From Sphingosinicella sp963974575 (lineage in GTDB: Bacteria; Pseudomonadota; Alphaproteobacteria; Sphingomonadales; Sphingomonadaceae), in contig NZ_CAXBBQ010000005.1 in the NCBI RefSeq assembly GCF_963974575.1, forward strand, positions 62,001 through 126,000: a DNA stretch of 64,000 nucleotides. Direction: 5' to 3'. Of the stretch, positions 18,123 to 26,657 are shown piece by piece. Both the position numbers and the translations under genes were made by a program. The number at the start of each line of letters is the position of its first letter. Within the stretch, counting starts at the first letter, position 1. The notes beneath the pieces are model-generated. The model made no database searches and had not been told where the DNA came from. It saw nothing but the letters and a program-made list of their open reading frames with translations.

Positions 18123-19022
18123 ATGAATAGCCCTATCGCCACCGAGACCGGCCGCCGTAGCGTGCGGAGGCGCGCCAACGACAGCCGCGTTTCGCGAGGA
18201 CGCGGCAAGGCGACCGCTGCTGCCCCGGCCGGGGACGATCAGGGCTCCAGTGGTTCGCTGGTCCAGCAGGCGATCCGCGCCGTCGGAAATTACATGAGGG
18301 ACAATGGATTGCGGCCCGGCGACACGCTGCCGGGCGAGAAATATTTCGGCGACGAACTGGGCGTGAGCCGCGCCGTGATGCGCGAGGCCTTCGGCGCGCT
18401 GGGCGCGCTGCAGATTATCGACATCGCCCGTGGACGTAAGCCTAAGGTTAGCCATGTCGACGGTTCGCTGTTCGCAACGTCGATCGTCCACGGCTTCAAT
18501 ACTTCGCAGATATCGATCCTCGACGTTTGGGAGGTGCGCAAGACCGTCGAACTGCGCGCCACCGAAATGGCGGCGACGGCCCGCACCGACGAGGAACTGA
18601 AGGAGATTCAGGACATCGTCGAGGCGATCGCGACGCACATGGACGATCCCGACCTGGTGTCCCAATATAATGCGGAGTTCCACTACGCGATCGCGCGGGC
18701 GAGCCATAACGTGCTTTTCGCCCAGATCCTTGCGTCCTTCGCGCCGATCACCCGCGTCGCCACGCGGGCGGCCTGGAAGGCCTGCACCACCAAGGCGATG
18801 AAGCAGGCCCAGGTGACCCGGCACAAGGCGATCGTCCGGGCCATCGCCCGCAAGGATTCTGTCGCGGCGACCGATGCGATGCGCCAGTTGTTCGACGATG
18901 CGATCCGTGAGAATTGGAGCAGGCTCGCCGCGCATCGCTTCTCGTTCGATCCGTTCTTCGAACAGGGCCAGCGCCCGCGCTCATCTGACCGAGCGGGGAG
19001 CAGGCGCCGTCGAGGGGTTTAG
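18123..19022 (+). CDS. FadR-subfamily GntR transcriptional regulator (FCD domain)
   Basis: A 299-residue regulator. After a basic, low-complexity N-terminal extension of about 45 residues comes a winged helix-turn-helix (residues about 46-110) with DTLPGEKYFGDELGVSRAVMREAFGALGAL, the typical GntR recognition region. The C-terminal half is an all-helical FCD ligand-binding domain with metal-site candidates in the AEFHYAIARAS and RHKAIVRAIA segments. FCD regulators usually repress catabolic genes and release DNA when they bind a carboxylate. It lies centrally in the island and is a candidate ligand for the repeated 17-bp motif. Its 3' end overlaps a convergent GST gene by four bases. Confidence 0.9.
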   Translation: MNSPIATETGRRSVRRRANDSRVSRGRGKATAAAPAGDDQGSSGSLVQQAIRAVGNYMRDNGLRPGDTLPGEKYFGDELGVSRAVMREAFGALGALQIIDIARGRKPKVSHVDGSLFATSIVHGFNTSQISILDVWEVRKTVELRATEMAATARTDEELKEIQDIVEAIATHMDDPDLVSQYNAEFHYAIARASHNVLFAQILASFAPITRVATRAAWKACTTKAMKQAQVTRHKAIVRAIARKDSVAATDAMRQLFDDAIRENWSRLAAHRFSFDPFFEQGQRPRSSDRAGSRRRRGV

Positions 19023-19651
19023 CCCACCATCGCGGTGTAATTGGCGATGTCCTCATCGATCACCTGCCGTAGCTTGGGCGTGTCCATGAGGCGGTCCTTG
19101 ATGGCATCGAGGTGTGGCGTCGGCGAGAGGCCCTGACCTGCGGGGGCCATGATCTTCCAGAGGGCGAGCACGCCGGCATAATGATCGAGGACGCCAAGCG
19201 GCTTGCCGGTGTCGCGCAAGGCGACGCGGCGTTCGAGTTCGGCATAGGCGTCGTCGAGGCGAACGCGCGCCTGTGCCCCGACTTCGGCCGCCGCGGCGTC
19301 GCTGGGTGCGTAGCGGTTGGGGCGGTTCAGCATCTTCCAGGCAAGCTGCACCTCGATCGCCGCAACGATCATCGTCGACAGCTCTTTGGACCGCGCGAGC
19401 GGATCGGAGTCGGGCCAACCCTGACCGCCAAGGTCTGCGACGAAGCTCAGAATCGCGACGGTCTGGGTGATGATCGCGTCGCCGGCGTCTAGGGCTGGGA
19501 CCTCGCCCAAGGGATTGATCGACAGAAATGGCTCCCGCTTCGTCTCGCCGGAGAGCGAACTGACGATCACGACCTCATGGTCGATGTCGGCCGCGGTCAG
19601 CGCCAGGCGGCATGCCAGGGCGATGCTCATGGGGGAGTGGTAAAGGCGCAT
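19019..19651 (-). CDS. glutathione S-transferase family protein
   Basis: A 210-residue transferase. The N-terminus begins MRLYHSPMSIALACRLAL, where the serine and neighbouring residues occupy the glutathione-activation position of beta- and zeta-like classes. The cis-proline lies in LGEVPALDAG, and TQTVAILSFVADL provides the glutamyl-binding site. The helical C-terminal domain contains the usual hydrophobic core. It is a single-gene unit on the minus strand with a 15-of-17 match to the island operator 40 bp upstream. The substrate is unknown; conjugation or isomerisation of a pathway intermediate is plausible. Confidence 0.88.
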   Translation of the reverse strand: MRLYHSPMSIALACRLALTAADIDHEVVIVSSLSGETKREPFLSINPLGEVPALDAGDAIITQTVAILSFVADLGGQGWPDSDPLARSKELSTMIVAAIEVQLAWKMLNRPNRYAPSDAAAAEVGAQARVRLDDAYAELERRVALRDTGKPLGVLDHYAGVLALWKIMAPAGQGLSPTPHLDAIKDRLMDTPKLRQVIDEDIANYTAMVG

Positions 19652-19690
19652 ATGGTTCGATTCCCTTCCTGGCTTCGAAGGAATTGTTCA

Positions 19691-19707
19691 CACATATCAT
19701 ATATCTT
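19691..19707. promoter_or_regulatory. operator-like site before GST gene
   Basis: CACATATCATATATCTT is a 15-of-17 match to the reverse complement of the perfect palindrome. It lies 40 bp upstream of the GST start, a position suited to repression. The remaining interval to the methyltransferase start shows no further gene. Confidence 0.55.
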
Positions 19708-19910
19708 TGCAATGCATAATAGGACCGTGTCGACCGCGTTTCGCCAATGAACAACCAAGAATGCTAGGTTTCTGGGGATTTCTGTGAAGCGAACTCGGTC
19801 CACATATGGGTGGTAGATATCAGATAAGCACTGGACATTTCCGATAAGGCGCAGCATAGTTGCTGGCAACGCGGCACCCGCGTGCCCGCGATCTTGCCAG
19901 GAGGAACATG

Positions 19911-20756
19911 ATGTCGACGACCGAAGCCGTTGCGCCCGTGTGGGACTTTGTGGGCCATTATGTCGGACGCTTCTCGGTCGCGCCCGATTTCGGCGCTCTT
20001 GGCCAATATGAGTTCATCGGCGAGGCACTGATGCCGATCGCCCAGATGATTGTCGATACCGCCGCGATAACGCCGGGCGAGGCAGTGCTGGACGTCGGTG
20101 CGCGCAACAATGCGGCGCTGCTGGCCGCCCAGGCCGGAGCGAGGGTTACCGCGATCGAGGTTTCGCCCCGCCTGCTGGATGTCGCGCGCGAGAAGATGAA
20201 GGATTTCCCCCAAACCCGTTTCGAGCTGGCCGACGTCGCCAGGCTTCCCTTTCCGGATGCCAGCTTCGACGCGGTGATCGATGCGGTAAGCCTGATGTTC
20301 GGCGCCGACCGCGAGGCGGCGGTCGCCGAGATGGCCCGGGTGTTAAAACCGGGCGGGCGCATCGTGTGGACCGGCTGGTTCGGCGGCGATGCGATCTCCG
20401 ACGTGGCGAAGATCCAGATCAACGACACTGCGGCCGTGGTTGGCAAGGCGCCGTTTCCGTACAGCTATTGGGGCAATGAGGACGAGATGCGTGCGCTGTT
20501 CGGCGCGCAGGGCTTCGACGTCGTCCTGCAGAAGCATCCGATGGTCAACACCGGTCCCGCGCCACGCACCTTCCTCGAAGGGCTGGACCAGGTGCATCCG
20601 GTGTCGCGCGGGTGCAGCCTCGCGCTCGAGAAGGCCGGCCAGTTTGAACGGACGATGACCCGGATGGTCGAGGCCATCGAGCGCCGCAACGAGGACAGCG
20701 AGGGTACGAAGATCAGCCGTCACTATGTCGTCGGCGTGGCGACCCGGAAGGCCTGA
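19911..20756 (+). CDS. class I SAM-dependent methyltransferase-like protein
   Basis: The protein is 281 residues from the second of two adjacent ATGs; this one sits six bases after AGGAGG, the other only three. The Rossmann-like order is clear: EAVLDVGARNNAALLAAQAG as motif I, then VTAIEVSPRLLDVAREK, a LPFPDASFDAVIDAVSLMF post-motif and the MARVLKPGGRIVW segment. Motif I has GARNNA instead of the usual GxGxG, which could weaken cofactor binding. It is a monocistronic gene followed by a hairpin. UbiE/arsenite-like small-molecule methyltransferases are the nearest fold relatives that I recognise. The substrate is unknown. Confidence 0.8.
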   Translation: MSTTEAVAPVWDFVGHYVGRFSVAPDFGALGQYEFIGEALMPIAQMIVDTAAITPGEAVLDVGARNNAALLAAQAGARVTAIEVSPRLLDVAREKMKDFPQTRFELADVARLPFPDASFDAVIDAVSLMFGADREAAVAEMARVLKPGGRIVWTGWFGGDAISDVAKIQINDTAAVVGKAPFPYSYWGNEDEMRALFGAQGFDVVLQKHPMVNTGPAPRTFLEGLDQVHPVSRGCSLALEKAGQFERTMTRMVEAIERRNEDSEGTKISRHYVVGVATRKA

Positions 20757-20779
20757 TCCCCTTCGGACGATCGTTGGCG

Positions 20780-20806
20780 GGCGGGCGTGTCAGGGACACG
20801 TCCGCC
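20780..20806. terminator. terminator hairpin after methyltransferase gene
   Basis: Arms GGCGGGCGTGTC and GACACGTCCGCC pair over 12 bp with one G-U pair around an AGG loop, followed by CCGTTTC. It lies between convergent genes and fits a rho-independent terminator for the plus strand. Confidence 0.7.
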
Positions 20807-20857
20807 CGTTTCAATTGGCGGCGCAGACGCTTGTCGCGCCGGTGACCGAGCGACGCC

Positions 20858-21685
20858 TCAGCGATAGGGCGGGCGATGGAGGCCCTTGGGGCTGGCGGTG
20901 AAGATCTCGCAGCCGGTTTCGGTGATGCCGATCGAATGTTCGAACTGCGCCGACAGCGTCCGGTCGCGGGTCACGGCAGTCCAGCCATCGTCGAGGATCT
21001 TCACGTCGGGCTTGCCGATGTTGATCATCGGTTCGATGGTGAAGATCATGCCGTGCCGCAATTCGGGGCCGGTGCCGGGCTTGCCATAGTGCAGCACATC
21101 CGGCGCGTCGTGATAGACGCGGCCGACCCCGTGGCCGACGAAATCGCGTACCACGCCGTAGCGATGCTTTTCGGCGTGGCGCTGGATGGCGTGGCCGATA
21201 TCGCCCAGATGATTGCCGGGTTTAGCCTGCTCGATGCCGAGCATCAGGCATTCATATGTCACGTCGACCAGCCGCCGCGCCTTGATCGCGACGTCGCCGA
21301 CAAGGAACATTCGGCTGGTGTCGCCATGCCAGCCGTCGACCAGCGATGTCAGGTCGATATTGACGATGTCGCCATCCTTCAGCGTCCGATCACTGGGGAT
21401 GCCGTGGCAGACGACATGGTTGACCGAAATGCAGCTGGTATGCGCGTAGCCGCGATAGCCGATGTTCGCCGGTGTGGCCCCGGCCGCCAGCATCGCTTCA
21501 CGCGCGAAATCGTCGAGGGCCGCCATGCTGACGCCCGGTTTGACCATCTCGGTCAGGGAATCGAGGATCGTGGCGGTGATCTGCCCGGCCTTGCGCATGC
21601 CGTCGAACCCTTCCGGACCGTGCAGCCTTATCGCGCCCGTCCGGCGATCGGCATCGGCCGCGGAGGCGGAAACATATTGGGTCAT
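20858..21685 (-). CDS. map: type I methionine aminopeptidase
   Basis: A 275-residue pita-bread-fold protein starting at the ATG at 21685. The five metal ligands can be placed: aspartates in VNIDLTSLVDGWHGDTSRMF, a histidine in DFVGHGVGRVYHDAP, and glutamates in MIFTIEPMI and SAQFEHSIGITE. It should remove N-terminal methionine from nascent proteins. No SH3-type or zinc-finger N-terminal extension is present. The placement next to hydroxyacid oxidase and aldolase genes is odd for a housekeeping enzyme. A 13-of-17 operator-like site overlaps the end of the upstream gene, so it may be a second, island-controlled copy. Confidence 0.93.
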   Translation of the reverse strand: MTQYVSASAADADRRTGAIRLHGPEGFDGMRKAGQITATILDSLTEMVKPGVSMAALDDFAREAMLAAGATPANIGYRGYAHTSCISVNHVVCHGIPSDRTLKDGDIVNIDLTSLVDGWHGDTSRMFLVGDVAIKARRLVDVTYECLMLGIEQAKPGNHLGDIGHAIQRHAEKHRYGVVRDFVGHGVGRVYHDAPDVLHYGKPGTGPELRHGMIFTIEPMINIGKPDVKILDDGWTAVTRDRTLSAQFEHSIGITETGCEIFTASPKGLHRPPYR

Positions 21686-21723
21686 CGCTGTTCCTAAAGC
21701 GTTCAAACAGGCCTCGCGAGGCA

Positions 21724-21740
21724 AAGATGTCATATAAGTG
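21724..21740. promoter_or_regulatory. operator-like site before map
   Basis: AAGATGTCATATAAGTG matches the reverse complement of the island palindrome at 13 of 17 positions and lies 39 bp upstream of the map start, overlapping the last codons of the FMN oxidase gene. It is a weaker match than the other sites. Confidence 0.35.
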
Positions 21741-22902
21741 GGTTTGCCATCCGCGACAATTGATCCGAACGCCCAAGCGCCTTCGCCGCATCGATATCCC
21801 GCAGACCGGCCAGTACCATCGCCGTACGCAATTCGGACTGGAAACGGGCGAGCAGCGCCGCGATCGCCGCTTCGCCACTGGCGGCCGCATAGGCCCAGGC
21901 GCGGCCGATGAGGACGCCGTCGGCGCCCAGCAGCAGCGCCTTCAGCACGTCCTGCCCGCTGCGAACCCCACCGTCGACGAGCAAGCTGGCCCGACTGCCG
22001 ACGGCCTTGGCGATGGCCGGTAGCGCCACGGCCGTGGGAGAAACGCTGTCGAGTTGGCGACCGCCATGGTTGGAGACGACAATAGCGTCGGCGCCACTGT
22101 CGAGCGCCAGACCGGCGTCCCGAGGATCAAGGATGCCCTTGATCACGAGCTTGCCCTGCCACTGGTCCCGGAGCCAGGTGATGTCGCGCCAGGTGACGCT
22201 GGCATCGAACTGCCCCATCAGCCAGCCGCCGAAGCTCGCCAGGTTGCGCGCCTTGGCGACATAGCGCGCAAGATTGCCGAATGTGTGCGGGCCACCGCGC
22301 AGGCCGACGTCGACCAGCCAGCGGGGATGGCGCGCATAGCTCAACAGCTTGGCCGGGGAGATGCCGCCGAACAGATCGTTGCGGATGTCGCGCCGCCGGA
22401 TGCCGGGCATGGGGAGATCGACGGTGAAGACCAGCGTGCGGCAGCCGCTGTCCCAGGCGCGGCGCAACAGATCGGTGACGACGTCGCGGTCGCGCATCAT
22501 GTAGAGCTGGAACCAGAAGGGGCGACGGGCCGCCCGTGCGACCTCCTCGACCGAACAGATCGCGTTGGCAGACAAGCAGAAGGGTATGCCGGAGGCCTCG
22601 GCCGCGCGCACCGCCTGGGTCTCGCCGCGCCGGCACATCAGGCCGGCAAAGCCGATCGGCGCGAGCGCGAGCGGCATCGCGCAGCCTTCGCCGAGCAGAT
22701 CGCCCGAGCTGTCAACGGCGGACATGTCGACCATCACCCTTTGCGGAAGGCGCACGGCTGCGAAAGCGGTCTCATTCTCCCGGATCGTTATCTCGTCGCC
22801 GGCACCGCCTTCGAAGTAGTCGAAGATAAGCGGCGGAATGCGCGCCTTGGCGATCCGGCGGAAATCCGCAAAGCTGGCAAGGGTGGCGTGGCGATCGGCC
22901 AA
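21730..22902 (-). CDS. FMN-dependent alpha-hydroxy-acid dehydrogenase/oxidase
   Basis: A 390-residue TIM-barrel flavoprotein. It begins at a TTG with GAGGA suitably upstream. Hallmarks are PPLIFDYFEGGAGDE near residue 25, APIGFAGL, FQLYMMRDR, the FMN-contacting lysine in KLVIKGILDP, the catalytic histidine in VVSNHGGRQLDS, and VDGGVRSGQDVLKALLLGA with IGRAW. It should oxidise a 2-hydroxy acid (lactate, glycolate or mandelate type) to the 2-oxo acid. It is followed by map and preceded by a D-2-hydroxyacid dehydrogenase and the meta-pathway genes, so both stereochemical types of hydroxyacid may be handled in this operon. Confidence 0.92.
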   Translation of the reverse strand: MADRHATLASFADFRRIAKARIPPLIFDYFEGGAGDEITIRENETAFAAVRLPQRVMVDMSAVDSSGDLLGEGCAMPLALAPIGFAGLMCRRGETQAVRAAEASGIPFCLSANAICSVEEVARAARRPFWFQLYMMRDRDVVTDLLRRAWDSGCRTLVFTVDLPMPGIRRRDIRNDLFGGISPAKLLSYARHPRWLVDVGLRGGPHTFGNLARYVAKARNLASFGGWLMGQFDASVTWRDITWLRDQWQGKLVIKGILDPRDAGLALDSGADAIVVSNHGGRQLDSVSPTAVALPAIAKAVGSRASLLVDGGVRSGQDVLKALLLGADGVLIGRAWAYAAASGEAAIAALLARFQSELRTAMVLAGLRDIDAAKALGRSDQLSRMANPLI

Positions 22903-22928
22903 GACGGGGTCCTCGATCGGGAATGGGA

Positions 22929-23882
22929 TCAGACGACCTGGTTGGCAGGGCGCTCGCCCCGTCGCCAGGCTTCGATTGCGTCGCAGAGCGCCGTCGCCAT
23001 GCCCCGCCGAGCCTCTTCGGTCGCGCTGCCGATGTGGGGCGTCGCGACCACTTCGGGCCGGCTCAGGAAGCGCCGATCGATACGGGGTTCGTTGCGAAAG
23101 ACGTCGAGGCCGGCCGCCCGGACCTTGCCGCTGTCCAGCGCCTCCAGCAGCGCGTCGTCGTCGATCAGGTCGCCCCGGCCGATATTGACGACGACCAGGC
23201 CTTCGCGCGCCAAGGCCAGGTGCTCGCGGTTCAGGAAATTACGTGTCTCTCCCGTTGAAGGGGCCGCGAGCAGCAGCATATCGGTGCTGCCTAGAAAATC
23301 CTCCGCGCTGGCGATGAAGATTGCCCCGGCCTCGTCCGCGGCCCGGCTGCGGTTATGATAGACCACTGTCATCTCAAAGGCCGCCGCACGCTGCGCGACC
23401 CGGCGACCGATGTCGCCGAGGCCGTAGATGCCCAGCGTCTTGCCCGCGAGTTCGGTGCCGAGGATGTGGCTCGACCACAGGTCGGTCCAGCGGTCTTCGC
23501 GGAGCAGGGCGGTCGCCTCGGTCATGCGGCGGGTCGCGGCAAGCAACAGCAGCATCGCCTGATCGGCGACGGCGTTCGAGAGGACGCCTGGGGTATTGAA
23601 CAGCGGCAGGCCCCTCGCGCGGACCGCGTCGAGATCGATATGGTCGAGGCCGACCGAATAGGTCGCGAGCGCTCCCACCGAGGCGGGGAGGCCGGCGAGG
23701 AAGGCCGCATCCACCCGGACGGGCGGGCTCAGCAGAAGGACGTCGGGGCGAACCGTGCCGAGCGATGCCGCATCCCTGTCCTCGATGATGAAGCGGCGCG
23801 CGAACTCGCCGCGCGCGGTCGGCGCCAGCGGGACGAGCGACGCTATCCGGACGGGGGAGGGCGGGTCCGAAGCGTCGTTCAA
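22929..23882 (-). CDS. D-2-hydroxyacid dehydrogenase (NAD-binding)
   Basis: A 317-residue member of the glyoxylate/hydroxypyruvate reductase family. The NAD motif is GKTLGIYGLGDIGRRVAQRA. The catalytic arginine lies in VVNIGRGDLIDD, the glutamate in DVFRNEPRI and the histidine in ATPHIGSATEEA, the normal order. It overlaps the aldolase stop upstream as ATGA (23879-23882), so translation is coupled to the lower meta-pathway genes. It may reduce or oxidise a 2-oxo/2-hydroxy acid made by the pathway, such as glyoxylate or a hydroxypentanoate derivative. The direction is unknown. Confidence 0.9.
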   Translation of the reverse strand: MNDASDPPSPVRIASLVPLAPTARGEFARRFIIEDRDAASLGTVRPDVLLLSPPVRVDAAFLAGLPASVGALATYSVGLDHIDLDAVRARGLPLFNTPGVLSNAVADQAMLLLLAATRRMTEATALLREDRWTDLWSSHILGTELAGKTLGIYGLGDIGRRVAQRAAAFEMTVVYHNRSRAADEAGAIFIASAEDFLGSTDMLLLAAPSTGETRNFLNREHLALAREGLVVVNIGRGDLIDDDALLEALDSGKVRAAGLDVFRNEPRIDRRFLSRPEVVATPHIGSATEEARRGMATALCDAIEAWRRGERPANQVV

Positions 23883-24928
23883 CGCGCGACCGTCCGCTTG
23901 CTGTCGCTCCGCCGCTTGATGTCGAGGGCGACGTCGACGATCATGTCTTCCTGCCCGCCTACCATCTTGCGCTGGCCGAGCTCGATGAGGATTTCTCTGG
24001 CATCGAGATCATAATCCTCGGCCGCCTTCTCGGCATGGCGCAGGAAGCTCGAATAGACCCCGGCATAGCCGAGGGTGAGCGTCTCGCGATCGACCCGGAC
24101 CGGACGGTCCTGCAGCGGGCGCACCAGGTCCTCGGCCGCGTCCATCAGCTTCATCACGTCGCAGCCATGGTTCCAGCCCTTGCGGTCGGCGGCGGCGACG
24201 AACACCTCGAGCGGCGCATTGCCGGCACCCGCACCCATGCCGGCCAGGCTGGCGTCAATCCGGACCGCGCCCTCCTGTGCCGCGACGATCGAGTTGGCGA
24301 CACCGAGCGAGAGATTATGGTGCGCGTGCATGCCGCGCTGGGTCTCGGGCTTGAGCAGCCGGTCATAGGCCCGAAGGCGATCGCGCACCCCGTCCATGTC
24401 GAGTGCGCCGCCGCTGTCGGTGACGTAAACGCACTGGGCCCCATAGCTTTCCATCAGCAGTGCCTGTTGGGCTAGCGCTTCGGGCTCGATCATGTGGCTC
24501 ATCATCAGGAAGCCCGACACGTCCATGCCGAGATCCCGGGCGATGCCGATATGCTGTTTGGAAACGTCGGCCTCGGTGCAGTGGGTAGCGACCCGGACCG
24601 AACGAACGCCCAGATCATAGGCACGCCGCAGTTCCTCGACGGTGCCGATGCCGGGGACCAGCAGGGTCGTCAGCACCGCGCGCTCGAGGACATCGGCGGC
24701 GGCCTCTATCCATTCCCAATCGGTCTGGGCGCCGAAGCCGTAGATGAAGCTGGTGCCGCCCAGTCCGTCGCCGTGCGAAACCTCGATCGCATCGACCCCG
24801 GCTTCGTCGAGCGCCTTGGCGATCGCGCGGACATGGTCGATGCCGTACATGTGACGGATCGCGTGCATGCCGTCACGCAAGGTCACGTCCTGGATGTAGA
24901 GCTTCTGCTGTTCGACGTCGAAGCTCAT
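23879..24928 (-). CDS. mhpE: 4-hydroxy-2-oxovalerate aldolase
   Basis: A 349-residue DRE-TIM aldolase. The N-terminal VTLRDGMHAIRHMY gives the catalytic arginine-aspartate pair, and metal-binding histidines lie in the MHAHHNLSLG segment near residue 205. The C-terminal part includes the LGQRKMVGGQEDMIVDVA region that docks to the dehydrogenase partner. It splits 4-hydroxy-2-oxovalerate to pyruvate and acetaldehyde and channels the aldehyde to the enzyme encoded just upstream; the two genes overlap by four bases (ATGA). This is the last step of a catechol meta-cleavage type pathway. Confidence 0.96.
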   Translation of the reverse strand: MSFDVEQQKLYIQDVTLRDGMHAIRHMYGIDHVRAIAKALDEAGVDAIEVSHGDGLGGTSFIYGFGAQTDWEWIEAAADVLERAVLTTLLVPGIGTVEELRRAYDLGVRSVRVATHCTEADVSKQHIGIARDLGMDVSGFLMMSHMIEPEALAQQALLMESYGAQCVYVTDSGGALDMDGVRDRLRAYDRLLKPETQRGMHAHHNLSLGVANSIVAAQEGAVRIDASLAGMGAGAGNAPLEVFVAAADRKGWNHGCDVMKLMDAAEDLVRPLQDRPVRVDRETLTLGYAGVYSSFLRHAEKAAEDYDLDAREILIELGQRKMVGGQEDMIVDVALDIKRRSDSKRTVAR

Positions 24929-25869
24929 GCCGCGCCCCTCCGTGCCTGGATGCGCTGCGCCAGCAGCTCACCGGTCGCCTTGGCGGCAGCGGTCATGATG
25001 TCGAGATTGCCCGAATAGCTGGGCAGATAGTCGCCCGCGCCCTCGACCTCGAGGAACACCGAGGTCCTGATGCCGGTGAACTCGCCCCGACCCGGTATCT
25101 TCAGCCGGTTGTTGTCGCCGAAGCGTTCGAACTGAACCTCCTGCTTGAGGCGGTAGCCGGGGACGTAGCTCTGCACCTTCTTCACCATCGTTTCGATCGA
25201 GGCGCGGATGGTGGCTTCGTCGGCGCCTTCGGACAGGGTGAACACCGTATCGCGCATGATCATCGGCGGTTCGGCCGGATTGAGGATGATGATCGCCTTG
25301 CCTTGCGCAGCGCCGCCGACCTTCTCGATCGCCGAGGCGGTGGTGCGGGTGAACTCGTCGATGTTCGCGCGGGTGCCGGGGCCGGCCGAGCGCGAGGAGG
25401 CCGAAGCGATGATCTCGGCATAGCGGACCTCGGCCACCTGGCTGACGGCGGCGACGATCGGGATGGTAGCCTGGCCGCCGCAGGTGACCATGTTGACGTT
25501 GGTCGCCTCCAGATGGGCGTCCAAGTTGACCGGCGGGATGACGAAGGGGCCGATCGCCGCCGGGGTCAGGTCGATCACCAGCTTGCCGTCGGCGCGCAGC
25601 GCCTCGTCATGGACCTTGTGGGCATACGCCGAGGTTGCGTCGAAGATGATGCCGATCTCGGCATAGTCGGGCAGCGCCTTCAAGCCTTCGAGCCCCTCAT
25701 GGGTGGTGGTGATGCCGCGTTCGCGCGCCATGGCGAGCCCCTCGGACGCGGGATCGATGCCGACCACCGCAGCCAGTTCCATATTCTGCGGATATTTGAT
25801 CATCTTGATCATCAGGTCGGTGCCGATATTACCCGATCCGATGATCGCCGCCTTGATCTTGTCGCTCAT
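24925..25869 (-). CDS. mhpF: acetaldehyde dehydrogenase (acylating)
   Basis: From the ATG at 25869 it is 314 residues, the normal family length. The NAD motif is IIGSGNIGTDLM. The catalytic cysteine lies in NMVTCGGQATIPIV near residue 130, followed by the ARSAGPGTRANIDEFTRTT-type segment. It converts acetaldehyde plus CoA and NAD to acetyl-CoA and forms a complex with the aldolase encoded next. The start overlaps the hydratase stop and the stop overlaps the aldolase start, an arrangement expected for a translationally coupled complex. Confidence 0.96.
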   Translation of the reverse strand: MSDKIKAAIIGSGNIGTDLMIKMIKYPQNMELAAVVGIDPASEGLAMARERGITTTHEGLEGLKALPDYAEIGIIFDATSAYAHKVHDEALRADGKLVIDLTPAAIGPFVIPPVNLDAHLEATNVNMVTCGGQATIPIVAAVSQVAEVRYAEIIASASSRSAGPGTRANIDEFTRTTASAIEKVGGAAQGKAIIILNPAEPPMIMRDTVFTLSEGADEATIRASIETMVKKVQSYVPGYRLKQEVQFERFGDNNRLKIPGRGEFTGIRTSVFLEVEGAGDYLPSYSGNLDIMTAAAKATGELLAQRIQARRGAA

Positions 25870-26651
25870 GCCTGGAATCCGTAGCTGAAGGCGCAGGTGC
25901 CGATGCCGCCGATGTGGATGCGTGTCCGGTCGCCGGGGTGCAGGTTCACCATTGGGCCGAGCGCGCCGGACAGCAGGATATCGCCGGCCCGCAGCGGCTC
26001 CCCGTTCAGGGCGAGCGTGCAAGCCAGCCAGCGGACCGATTTATAGGGATGGTCGAAGCAGGCGGCGCCGGCGCCGACCGAAGCGATCTCCCCGTTGATC
26101 TCTGTGACCATGCCGCAACTGTAGAGATCGAGCCCGGCGGGGGATCTCACGTCGGTCCCGAGCACGAAGAAGGCCGAGGAACCATTGTCGGCAATGGTAT
26201 CGGATAAGGTGATCTTCCAGTCGGCGATGCGGCTGTCGACGATCTCGATCGCGGCCACGGCACCGTCCATCGCGGCAGCGACGCCGTCGAGCGACAGATC
26301 GGGATCAGCGAGGTCGCGTCCGAGGATGAAGGCGATCTCCGCCTCCGCGCGGGGCTGGATCACCGTCGCTGGATCGAGCATGCCGCCATCGTCGATCTGC
26401 ATATCGGCAAAAAGCGCCCCGAAATCAGGCTGGTCGATGCCGAATTGCTGCTGGACCGCCTTGGCCGTAGCACCGATCTTCCGGCCGACCAGGCGGCGCC
26501 CCTGATCGATCCAATGACGGGTGTTGATCGCCTGCACCGCATAGGCGCCGTCGATATCCAGCGGTTCGAGGAACGTGCGCAACGGCGCGATGGTTCCTCC
26601 CCGATAGGCGTCGCGCAGCAGCCGCGCGGCATGATCATATTGTCTCTTCAT
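25866..26651 (-). CDS. mhpD: 2-oxopent-4-enoate hydratase
   Basis: A 261-residue FAH-fold hydratase from the ATG at 26651. The segments VGRKIGATAKAVQQQFGIDQPDFG, the metal-site PRAEAEIAFILGRDL and the EIVDSRIADWKITLSDTIADN stretch identify the MhpD/DmpE/BphH group. It hydrates 2-hydroxypenta-2,4-dienoate (or its oxo form) to 4-hydroxy-2-oxovalerate, feeding the next two enzymes. It is the first gene of the mhpD-mhpF-mhpE-hydroxyacid dehydrogenase run. The perfect palindromic operator is centred only about 15 bp upstream of the start codon, so a bound regulator would block initiation. Confidence 0.93.
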   Translation of the reverse strand: MKRQYDHAARLLRDAYRGGTIAPLRTFLEPLDIDGAYAVQAINTRHWIDQGRRLVGRKIGATAKAVQQQFGIDQPDFGALFADMQIDDGGMLDPATVIQPRAEAEIAFILGRDLADPDLSLDGVAAAMDGAVAAIEIVDSRIADWKITLSDTIADNGSSAFFVLGTDVRSPAGLDLYSCGMVTEINGEIASVGAGAACFDHPYKSVRWLACTLALNGEPLRAGDILLSGALGPMVNLHPGDRTRIHIGGIGTCAFSYGFQA

Positions 26652-26657
26652 GGCGAA

